From Endocalyx cinctus (lineage: Eukaryota > Ascomycota > Sordariomycetes > Amphisphaeriales > Apiosporaceae), in NCBI GenBank assembly GCA_001600455.1, contig BCKC01000001.1:5234441-5298440 (forward strand): a stretch of DNA of 64,000 nucleotides, read 5' to 3'. Position 1 is the stretch's first letter. Each line of letters begins with the position of its first letter. Below the pieces are notes generated by a model. That model ran no database searches and was not told the DNA's origin. It saw nothing but the letters and a program-made list of their open reading frames with translations. A program made the translations under genes and the position numbers. Below, in pieces: positions 44,775-55,408 of this stretch.

Positions 44775-45694
44775 ATGATAACAAAAAGGAGAAATAGAGA
44801 GACGGGAAGAAGAAAGAATGGAAGAGCAGTAGAACGGCTTAAAAAACAAAGAATGGAGAGGGAAAGTCTGTTATTAGGGATTTCGACGTGCTATCTGAAG
44901 CTATACATTCGACGTAGAAGAGAAGCTGTGGGTTCCTGGGTAATACGATGATGATGATGACAACGAGAGAGTTTGATGGGTCTACTTAGCTCCATCAAGC
45001 TCCGGGAGTCACGAAGAATTGATAGAAACAAAGATATGATATTCGTTAACCGCGGCAATAGAAAAAAAAATGCAAGAAATTAAATAGAGCAAAAACTACA
45101 CAATCCCGCCGACTATGCATAATTCTGACGCAAGATAAACATGCTACGACCTTCTGTTATATTCATCATGGACTCGTTGATGGTGAAGATATTGTAATTA
45201 TTTTATCTAAGCCTCTCTACTATGCTACGGAGCTTGACAGGAGACGAGGCAGCCACTTCAATTCTAGGTGAGCGATAACAAAGATCTTTTAATCCCTGTT
45301 GCCCCTTTCACAATACAATAGTCATTTCCCACCACGCACTGGGACGAAGAGGTCGTCTTTCTCCCCTCTCCCCTTAAAAGAAAGGGGTCCCATAGGTTAT
45401 ATACAACCATACCCTACCGACCGCATATCATGTTTCGGGTATTAATTCTTTCCTCGTTTTGGAGATGTCACAATAAAAAGAGATTTGATAAACCAGAGCA
45501 AAAAAAAAAGAAACCATGATAAAACATTATTGCCTCTTTTTTGATCTTTCTTTTTTCTCTAATCATCCACCATAGCCATACGCCGTGTGCCAATGTGAAA
45601 AAGGTGACCCTCCCCTAATGCAGCCGGTATTTCCCAGAAAGCCGGAGAAGATTCGAGTTTGGAAGTTTTCGAATAATAACAGAAAGAAGCGTGC
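44775..45694. other. Shared 3' flank of URA6 and eIF3m
   Basis: Convergent gene ends; no coding region supported. GAT/GAC repeats at about 44948-44963 and short A runs. Confidence 0.5.
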
Positions 45695-47069
45695 CTAGTC
45701 GTCATCATCAGTGCGCTCCTTGCGGGGCGCACGTTCGCCGCGGTCGCCGCGGTCGCCACCTCGTCTTCTGTTGTCGTTACCGCCGCCGAGACCGGCGTTC
45801 GCAATCTTGCGCTCCATGTCTTCTACCTCTTGCTTCTTCTGCGCCTCCGCCTTCGCCTTTTCTCTCTTCAGGTTGGCTAGAACGGCACCGTATACATTCT
45901 TTGCTTGGTCAATCTTTTCCTGCAACTCGCGCCATTGCTTCATGCCGAAGACTCGGTACTTCTTGTCGTGGATCAAGAACATTTTCTTCTTCTGAGAAAG
46001 CTTGCCCTCGACAAGGCCGGCTCGGATCGTGTCGATCGACCACATCTCGACCTCTTCCAAAGGAATCTGTAGTGCGCTGGCAATCACATCGTAGGGGATC
46101 TCGTTGTTTGATGCCTGCGCCGCAAGACTGCATAGGGTGAGAAGACGCATCTTACGGATCATCTCCTCGTCGTTCATGTGCTCTTTCTCCATGAATCCCT
46201 CATGCTCTTCCTTGAATGCCTCGTAGTCGGCGAGATCCTTCTCGGCAAAGATCATCAATAAATCGTAGTAAACCGGGTTACTCTGTTCGAGAGCCTGAAT
46301 ACAGGGAATGACGAGAAGTTCGGGGATGAGGAAACGTTTCGGGGTCAGAAGAATTGTCTTCAGAGCGCGTAGCGAGAGTTTCTGCGCGTCTTCACTTGTT
46401 GTCTCGTCCTCGGGGAATGATCTTAGGGCCTTGATCATGTACTCAAAATAGATCCTATGATACTCGCTTTGTTAGGAACAAAAAATGACGGGCAATGAAT
46501 TATCCAAAAAGTTTGGGTAGGAATACATACTTCTCTTCTCCAGCATCAGAAGCGCAATCAGCAATCTTCTCGTACATCTTCCGCTGATCCTCCTCGTCCG
46601 ACTCCCAATCTATGAACCAGGCATCGAGGTATTTTAAGTATCGGGTGAAGTGGTCGAAGGCGCCGTGCATCTTGAGGAAGTCCAGGATGAACATCAAGAC
46701 GTCGTATCTTGTATCGTCCGAGGGTGCCAGCATGCTAAAGATGGTACCAAGCGCGTTGAGCGCAAGGCCGGGTCCGTTGACGGGAGAAGAGGTGATTGGC
46801 TTCTTCAAGTTATCGCAAACTCGGGGAAGGAGTTGTTCGCTGTTTTCTGACTGGAGGACGAGGTAGGCTAGCATGTTGTACGCGGACTGGAACTGCTGCT
46901 CAGGCATCTGGTGGAAAGCGGGCGAAGCGATGATGATCTTCTTAAGGACGTCATCTTTCTTGCCCTGTTCTAATAAGGGTTTGACCTCGTCACCGATTCG
47001 AAGGACATCGGCCATCTCCTGCGCCGACTCCTCAAAGGAGTTGTCTACATAGACGAGCTGCTCCTGCAT
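45695..47069 (-). CDS. EIF3M: Translation initiation factor eIF3 subunit M
   Basis: Two exons, 47069-46531 and 46454-45695, giving 432 aa. eIF3m is a PCI-domain subunit of the eIF3 scaffold on the 40S ribosome. An all-helical N-terminal region (SFEESAQEMADVLRIGDEVK, FQSAYNMLAYLVLQSENSEQ, MFILDFLKMHGAFDHFTRYL) leads to the PCI/winged helix (YDVIASALQIPLEEVEMWSI, DTIRAGLVEGKLSQKKKMFL). A Lys/Glu helix and an RGG-like tail with acidic end (NDNRRRGGDRGDRGERAPR) follow. The 76-nt intron (GTATGT...CCTAACA...CATAG) splits Lys codon AA|G before IYFEYMIKAL. The frame is open upstream to a Met at 47129, but I start at MQEQLVYVDN (47069): the extra segment is a Lys run encoded by a poly-T/A leader. Confidence 0.94.
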
Positions 47070-50000
47070 TATTACTATCGTCGAATTTTTTTTTTTTTTT
47101 TTGTTTCCGTCTAGACCAAGTTTAACCACGTATGTAATATACTTTTTTTTTTTTTTCTTCGTTTAGTGCTAGGATAAATAACCTAGACTGGTATAGAATC
47201 TCGAGGTTGAAATAAATTGTCGGTATAGCGACGATCTCGAGAATAAATGGGACCAGGCCCGTTGGGTTTGTTGAAGTTTGGGTGGTCGGAGAAGCAGAAG
47301 TCGAGGGAAAGTCCTGACTTTCAGCAGGCTCAGACGAGGGGCTCACGATTGTTACTTTCCAGTCTTCAAAAATTCCGACCAAGGTGGGATGGTGGGATAA
47401 TAAGACCCGATGTTTAGCCGAAAAATTCGGAACTGGTATTAATCCGATCCGCGATTATTGATATGGACTTACCTAAGGCCCATTCTATTGTAGCTCCCCG
47501 ATATTTAACCAGCCTACCAGCGAAGGAGAGCAAACAGACTCAACTCAAAATCAAGCGATTCTCACATAACCAATAGTCACGTTGACTTTCACTCGAGATT
47601 TTCGATGATATCCCTTTTTCATACTAGTTATCATGGTTAAATCTAGTTGTCTGTTCTACCTGGTTTCTGGAGGGCAACTAAGCTCTAGGCCTGGCACTGC
47701 AAACCCTGTGTTTACACTAGGATGTGTTCTAAGGCTGTAATTCACAGTTACTGCAGTCTTTACTTAATTGACATAAACTACATTGACAGAATTGCTCTCG
47801 TAGAAATATTCCGTAGTAGTTGGAACTAAACAAGATAGATGGAGTTCTTCACCGACCATGGCCAAATATCATCAGCAAGAGCATGGGAATAAGGACTACG
47901 ACTAACCCTAGGATAGTGGTACAGCTGCCTTCTTATTTGTTGTTGGTTGGAAACTTTTCCATTTGTTTGATAACTCTTTACGCATTATTGAGCCTCAAAT
48001 CTTGTGCTCGGCCTTGTACCATAAGCGCATGATCTACAAAATGCCAAAGAACAACTCGTTACTAATGGACTTGGTTTAAAGGCCCCAGCAAGCGAAACAC
48101 CATGTAAGACTTCATGTCATACCTCATATGTTCAGAGATCAATCGATCACGGTCTTTAAGAGGCACCCAAGAAATATCCAAACTTGTCCGGTAGTTGCAT
48201 TATCTAGAATTTCTGATCTCCTACTAGCACCGAATCTTGGTCTATATTGGTTCGGCATGGTACATCAACTAATTAATATAGTGTACTTTCTCACTAGTTG
48301 ATATCTGTATATAGAAATATGTAGTGAGAGTAGTTTCCGTTGTCATTAACTTGAAGAATTGGTCCGACAGTCCGGTAAACAATTATGACAAGCTGTCCCT
48401 TAAGGGTAGTTTTGTCTCCACCTGACATATAGATCAGGGACGGCAAATATTACACCATACGGACACTAGTTTAGGGCTGGAAAACAAGTTGATGGTGGTT
48501 TGAGAAAGTGAAACTGTTGCATGACCCCATAATTTTACAGAAGAGCTTGAAAAATGAAGTCGGGAATATCCATCTGTGAATATCTGTTACATTTGCTTAT
48601 TGCAAGGATAACCCGAATATGGAGAATTCCGTCGCCAGTGCACTACCCCGTTTCCAGTTTCGCATGCGGCGTAAGTTCATTCGTGCAGTGTGTATTCAAA
48701 CCGTATTGAACGGATCGTGATTATTCTTGCCCTTCATACCCATCGTATCATCTTTTACATAAGGTTATCCCTTAGGTAGGTTAGGGTAATACTGACGATA
48801 CGCACAAGTAGTCATCGGAGTTAGTTGGCCAAGCCGTTTATCAAAGCCTAACCGTTTTAGAAGCCGTTCCAAAGCACGTCTGCTGAACATAAAATGGATC
48901 CATCTATTCTTATATTAACTATTTACATAGTACATATAGACAAAATGGTAAAACCTCTAACTGAAACCGTAGAGCTTGAATACTACCGTCAGCGAGTACT
49001 TAGTAGATAATACTTCACTATATAATACTACTACAAGCTCATTAAGAAGTAAGATGAACGGATCCTCAAATAAATGAACATGGATCGGTCATTATATCCA
49101 TTCGAAGCGCCATGGAAACGTCTTCGAAGTATTAGAGGAATTATATTAAGAACAAGCACAATAGTAATGACGCATAGGCTGGCGCCGGTATATATATATG
49201 TTGATAGCCTCTTGAGAATAGGTCGCATGTGATCGTCTTTTGAAGTTGAATCCATGGATGGAGGTTTATTATTTATACTGCATAGTTAGAATAATAACAC
49301 TCCGGGACCCCGCTAATAAGAATTATGCAGCAAGACTTCCTAGGTTATTGGTAGATATCATCCAGCCGTTAACCGACGTAGTTACGAGATTTACGATTTA
49401 TTGGTTGACAGCGGCCCAGCCTGCGACCACTCTCCGCGCGCCGTTATACGCCTCTCTGCAAGCGATAACATATTTAGCCATTGGACGAATAGATACAGTC
49501 GCCAAAGGGAAAACGAAGCAATCCTACCACCAACCAAAATATCAATAGTGTCAAATTACGACATAATCCAAGGAATTCAAGAAAAAAGGAGAAAAGAGAA
49601 GCAACCAAGCCTTCATCAGTTCTCCAACCAACTATCGTTACCAAGTCAAATACTCTTTCTTGTTCCATCTGTTTTTTTTTTTGGGTAGCATCCCACAACC
49701 TGAATGGCTTGAAGGAACGCGACCTTGAGATGTTATATTAAACCATAATTATCCAATCCTAAAATAAGAAATCGCGCCTCTTCGAATATTTGAAAATAAT
49801 TTCAGCACCCAGGCTCCTATCTACTTTTTTTTTTTTTTTTTTTTTTTGCAACTTCTTTCTCGTCTTTCTTCTCGCCGTTATTCTAGATCTTATTGATTCC
49901 GTGAATCAGGATCAAAAGGTTTTAAGTCAATATAATTCTAATTTACGGGTCTTACCACAATCACAAAGCCAAATTCATGCGAAAAGAATAAGGTACAAAA

Positions 50001-50170
50001 AACACACGGGCATAGCTCGAAAAAAGGAGAAGAAATCCAAATCCTAGTCAGGCTACGAACAAAGTTGGGGGGGGGGGGGTTGATCCCGGTCGAAGATCCG
50101 ACAAGAAAGAAAAGTGATCGCACATTAATTGACTATCGGCCCCGGAAGATACCCCTCTAATATCGCGACA
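47070..50170. other. Long gene-poor interval
   Basis: No gene supported across 3.1 kb. A minus-strand frame at 47122-47382 has a Ser/Thr/Pro part then a hydrophobic part, but it runs into the eIF3m leader and shows no domain. T runs at 47084-47102, 49673 and 49825-49847, and a G run at 50067-50079, are present. Confidence 0.5.
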
Positions 50171-50595
50171 ATGTGGGACCGCCTTCGTCAAAAGGAAGAG
50201 GGCGCGCACTTAAACAGGAAGAAGCTCGAAGCATGGCAAAACTTACGCTCGAAATCTTCAACAGCGACGTCGATACCGACAAAAGCACCCCAGCATCCAT
50301 CGAGAACCGGCCTATCAGGAGGAAACGGTCAATATCATTACTCCATTAGAGGAGGATCTGCACCAAGGCGACCACCTCGAAGTCCGGAAATTTCGAAATT
50401 TGATCATAATTATAGGTAAGTTAATCTCTAGTTAATCTCTTCGGTTTCATTTTCAATATATTATATCTATCTTTACTGTCGCTTTCCCTTCCACCGCCTC
50501 TGCCTCTGCCTCTGCCTCTGTTTTTTCGCTTCTATCTTTTGCTTTTCATTTACTCTTTTTTTTTTTTTCTTCTGCCCCTTTCCATCTGCATGTGT

Positions 50596-50635
<40 letters not shown>

Positions 50636-50928
50636 GAGTACTACCCTACCTCAAGATTGGAAGTGATAAGATGTATGACTGGTGGTTGTAGATTTCTTAA
50701 TTCAGAAACAAAGAACCTACCCATACCTATCTNNNNNNNNNNNNNNNNNNNNNNNNNNNNNNNNNNNNNNNNNNNNNNNNNNNNNNNNNNNNNNNNNNNN
50801 NNNNNNNNNNNNNNNNNNNNNNNNNNNNNNNNNNNNNNNNNNNNNNNNNNNNNNNNNNNNNNNNNNNNNNNNNNNNNNNNNNNNNNNNNNNNNNNNNNNN
50901 NNNNNNNNNNNNNNNNNNNNNNNNNNNN

Positions 50929-50965
<37 letters not shown>

Positions 50966-53752
50966 AGTACTACCCTACCTCAAGATTGGATGGGATAGGA
51001 TGTATGATTGGTGGATGTAGAGTTCTAAATTCAGAAACAAAGAACCTACCCATACCTATCTACCAACTCATTTTTCATAAGGTTACGGGGTCCTGCAGTA
51101 GTGTAGCTGTAGCTTGCCTGCTGCGTAACAAGTTGGTTTCTTTTTTATCGCTCTCATGTTAAATGCGTGATTGCGCCACGTTCAATATTATTATTCCATA
51201 GCGGGTTGCGCTATCGAATACATACCACCATACCCAAGGCAGCCCAAGGGTACCTTGAGTAGGTACACTCATCTCCTCTGGAATACCATGCAGATAATCA
51301 ATGATTATGAAATTACTTGAACTTTTACGGGTTGGTCTGAACGTCAGCATCGGCAGCCTCAGTCAGATGTTTCCCCTTCTTTTTTTTTTGTCATTGTTAT
51401 TCCCTTGCACAATTAGCTAGTCTAAGCTGGATATTTTGTCCCTCACTCTTGTTATTTTTTTTTTTCTTCTTCTAATTTCCCATTCCTTCCTTTCTTTGTT
51501 TCGTTGATAAAGTTGTTTCGCTCATTCTCTCTTTTATTACCACCCCGCAGCTGTGGGCATCTCCAGTTTAGTCTGACTCAATTGCGTTTCTTAATTAATA
51601 TATATCATACGTATTACAAGAAACATTTATGACAAGATGCTAACTCCAGGTTATCGTAGCGATCAAATCTACCAAGGTCAAAATTACGGCCGACAACCTC
51701 AGCCAGGTGGACGATATCCAAATCGTAACTCTTCTTATGGTCGTCCAGTATCTTCCATTTACTCTCAACCATCTCCCGAAGCCGCGACATTTGCTGCTCA
51801 TCAATTAAGAACAGACGGCGCGTATATTGACCCTACCGAGATATCGCCGCCAAGCTCCCCAGACATAGCTTCTCCAAGGCATGGGTAAGTGAATTATTCC
51901 ACGAGGCGAATTTGAGGCAGATTGTGTGATCAGGGTTGAGTGTTTAGTGTTTACCCTTGCCCTAAGCGCAGCTCCTCCTAGATTACTATTAATTTGTCAT
52001 TTTGGACCTCTTGAATATATGAAAGAAAAATGGAGCTAACGTGTGACGTTATTGGCTTATAGGCCTTACCCATACGACGTTTCTCCGATCGACGAAACCC
52101 CAGACATGTCTCAGCTACCACCTTCCACCCGCCAGACTCCGCCACGCAATGAGGGACGCAGCAATATCCCTATGATGCGCCGCGAACGCCGAAAGAACTC
52201 AGATGCCGCAATAAATGCTTTGCGCGAATCAAAATCCAGAGATAAACTCAAGCAGCCTCGGCCACATGGTCACGATGTTCGATGGGACCCGAATACTGGA
52301 GAGCCGACGACTAGTGCTAAGGGACGACCTTCACAAATCAACCCCCAAGAATTCGTTCAAGATCTCAGTAGCCGATCTACAGCGGCGTCGCCCCCGCAAA
52401 ACAGACAAGCTCAGCCGTCTCGTGATATTTTTGGGGATCGCGTGCGAACGCGACGGCCAAACCCTAGTCCTCAGCCTGGACCTGAATCACGACCCGAATG
52501 GCGCGGTGGCACTGGCCGAACAACACTTGTACCTCCCGTAAAAGATCAAAAAGATGTACCACCTTTGGCGATTCCACCGAAAAATGCCAACAGAAACCGT
52601 CGTGGGGGAACTCCCTTGTCCCCTGTCCAGTCTATCGATTCTGAAACGGCCTCGATTTCATCCGCTGCAAGAGGCCCGGGCGTCGAGGCTGGAGCTAGAC
52701 GAGTAGCACCTACAAGCGCAAGCACCGTTCGACAAACCGTTCCACCCGTTCAAACACAAACCCCGACGATCTTAGCTACGCCCTCTAACCCACATGAATC
52801 GTCGTACCCAAGCCCTCCTTTGTCCGACGATAACTCGGTTCCAGCCAAGCAGGCGGTGTACAACCAACCTCTGTCTTCCCAGCAATCTCTACCGTTATCT
52901 CCTGATCAGGCATTTTCAAACGAAAAAGCCATTCGCAGAAAACCCGCTGCGAGTGGCCCAGGTCACTATCCTCAAAACTCAACATCGTCATCCGTGTACT
53001 CGACTCCCGACATCCACCCTTCGCAAGCTCCTCCCGGTGGATTCCCAAGCGAGTGGACACAGCCGCCCTCTCGATTTAGCGTCACTACCTATGCAACGAC
53101 GACACAATCTTCTACACCAAGAGCAAGCGTAGACAACGCTGCACCCCTACCCCCACCCCCGCCGCAACAACAGTCCATCCTCGATCGCAGACGACCAACC
53201 GGTACGGGCGGTCAGTCATCCCCCGCCAACAGTCCGTCGCAAGAACCGGTTCGAATTCAGATGGACTCGCCGTACTACATGACGTCTCCAATCCGAGGCG
53301 GCGATGGAAAGACAAAAGCTCGACCAGCTGGTCCGCGGCCGGTCACATCAACGATGATGACCCATAGCAACGACAGCTCCTCATTCTCGCCGTCAACCGA
53401 AAAATTACTCCCGCTCGCTCCCCCGGAAACGACGGCGGAGGCGGCCAAGGACAGGGTCGAGCAGTTGAACGCGAAGCTAAAATCGCTCGGAAACCGGCGC
53501 ATCAACATTAACACGGCCATCAAGCAGATGACGGAGCTGATGCCGACGGACAACATCCTCGCGAGCGAAGCGGTCGTACGAAAGCGTGAGGCGGAAAAGC
53601 GGAAAGTAGAGAGTCTCAGGATAGAGTTGGCGGATGTCGAGCGCGAGTCCTACGAACTAGGTCTTAAGCTGCATCGTGCCTACAAGCGTATGGATCGTGA
53701 AGCTGAGTACGAGCCGACTACTCTCTGGGTTAGAAGGGTGACAGGTGCCTAA
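50171..53752 (+). CDS. Large disordered protein with C-terminal coiled coil, unrecognised
   Basis: Proposed exons 50171-50415, 51621-51884 and 52063-53752 give 732 aa in one phase. Exon 1 (MWDRLRQKEEGAHLNRKKLE) ends ATTATAG|GTAAGT. Exon 2 starts after ATTACAAG, and the joint gives HNYRNIYDKMLTPGYRSDQI. Intron 2 (178 nt) is GTAAGT with AGCTAAC and TTATAG. Most of the protein is Pro/Ser/Gln/Arg-rich disorder. The last ~110 residues form a conserved-looking coiled coil (AKDRVEQLNAKLKSLGNRR, KREAEKRKVESLRIELADVE, YELGLKLHRAYKRMD). Intron 1 is ~1.2 kb, unusual here, and contains a 196-base N gap with duplicated flanks, so exon 1 could instead belong to another transcript. I do not recognise the family; a cytoskeletal or scaffold role would be a guess. 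Confidence 0.62.
50632..50732. repeat. Left copy of a 101-bp direct repeat flanking an N gap
   Basis: Begins TTTTGAGTACTACCCTACCT after a long T run and ends at ACCCATACCTATCT. The right copy is at 50961-51061, also after a T run; the two differ at only about ten positions. Both lie inside the first intron of the gene above. Confidence 0.9.
50733..50928. other. Assembly gap (196 N)
   Basis: Run of N, followed directly by a poly-T tract and the second copy of the flanking repeat. Confidence 0.99.
50961..51061. repeat. Right copy of the 101-bp direct repeat flanking the N gap
   Basis: Same length as the left copy, with scattered substitutions (for example GGAAGTGATAAG against GGATGGGATAGG), so it is not an exact artefactual copy. 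Confidence 0.9.
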
Positions 53753-55408
53753 GCAGGATACGGTGCTTCCCGCTTGCATATTACGTCCACGATGGAGATG
53801 GTGTTACCTCGAGCTATTCAAGGAAGCAATACCGTACTTCACTCGACGATAGATTGGCCTAAAGAGGCAGGAAACCTCAAACTCGAGTTAGCAACTCGCG
53901 TATGGAAGATGGGAGGTATTAGATTATAGTTCTCTTACGATTCTACCTCCGATCACCATCACCACTACTTATAAACCTACAGAAAAACAAAGTTCGAATC
54001 CACCATCCGATACTCTTTGATTCTATATCTTCGACCCCACGTCACACCTTCTATTTTCTTTTCAACGTGTCGCACGCCTCATGGAATCGAGGTGGTTTAA
54101 AAGGATTCCCGGTCGTTCTGAGCCCTAAAACTTCTCTGTTTTCTTCTGTCTTTTTCGTTTTCTTTTTCTTCTATACCTCTCTGCGTTGATTATTAATTCA
54201 CATTATTACCCCTGTGAGCGAGCATTCAAGACCTCTCTCAAAGTTTTTTTTCTCTCTTTTTTCCCGTCTTTTTCCCCGAAGTCGTGTTAGGAAAGGGAGG
54301 GAGATGGAATGAATGTACGATGAATGGATAGGATGGACGGATAAGTTGACCAACTATATGGTCAGGTGTAGGATATCAGGCTAATATATATACTTAAACC
54401 AGAATAAGTTGACATCAACGTAGAAAAAATAACGAAAAACACAATTTCAAATATTGCCCCCCCCCCCCCCCCCTTTTGTCTATGTGTATGTGTGTTTGCC
54501 TTGAGTAGGTGAGTTTGATGATAGGTTAAGCTTAAGGCTTGGATCAGGAAAGGTCACGTAGAAGGTAAGTCAGTCCTCGCACGTCTGTTTGTGAAAACTG
54601 CACACGTACTTCTATGAATCAACGGCTGGCTACTTAGAAGATATATCCTTGAACCATATGAAATAGAGGAAAGGGGAAACGAGTAATTTCGCATTTCTTT
54701 AATTATCTAGTGCTTGAACAACCGTTGAAAAGTTTAGAAGGCATACCTCTCACCTAGACACAGAGGATCGAGCAAGAATCCAGATAGACCCTTTTTAATC
54801 TCCCAGCAAACTCTAAGATGAAACGGTGAAACGAGGTGTGTTGTGTATATATACTATATCCCTACTATGTACTCTGTAAAGCAATATCAAATCCGCCGAA
54901 ACCACCCTTCCGACCCGTAGATTATGTACGCGTAAGTATTTATAGCCGCACATATATATATATATATTTATTTATATAACATTGCCATCAGGAACAGCTA
55001 TAAACGAAGTACGCAAATTGCTCAAACGACATGTAATACCGAGGAGAAAGGAGAAAAAGACCTTCGCACACCTAAATACACTCGCTGTTCCGTCGCACGT
55101 AGGAGGGGGGAAAAAGCCATTGCGTCGTACTCCACGTTAGAAAAGCAAAATTGACCTCTCAATTTTTGAGAGAACCAAAAAAAAAAAAAAAAAAAAAAAA
55201 AAACGAATAAAACAAAGATTTTGCTGATATCCCTCACTCACCCGAGGGATTGATTATCATTATTAGCATTATGATGTAGCAGAATTTGGACGGACAGGTA
55301 GGTAAGCATATATGTCATGGTAGCTCTAACATGCCTCTCTTTCCCTCTGTCCCGATCATCTCCGACTCGCCAATTTTTTTTTTTTTTGATCTATATATAG
55401 CATTCATT
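53753..55408. other. Shared 3' flank of the coiled-coil and Cys-motif genes
   Basis: Convergent gene ends. No coding region supported. It has pyrimidine-rich DNA (54127-54290), a C run (54457-54473), a TA repeat (about 54952-54968) and A runs (55178-55203). Confidence 0.5.

Noticed and set aside
44073..44849. 258-codon open frame opposite URA6
   Set aside because: High GC at third codon positions of the kinase gene removes stops on the other strand. The product is Leu/Arg/Glu-rich with no motif.
47122..47382. Minus-strand frame of 86 codons upstream of eIF3m
   Set aside because: Ser/Thr/Pro then hydrophobic residues, ending in a Lys run encoded by a homopolymer. It has no splice partner or domain and overlaps the likely eIF3m leader.
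53980..54000. GTTCGAATCC-like string resembling a tRNA T-loop
   Set aside because: Flanking sequence has no matching acceptor, D- or anticodon arms.
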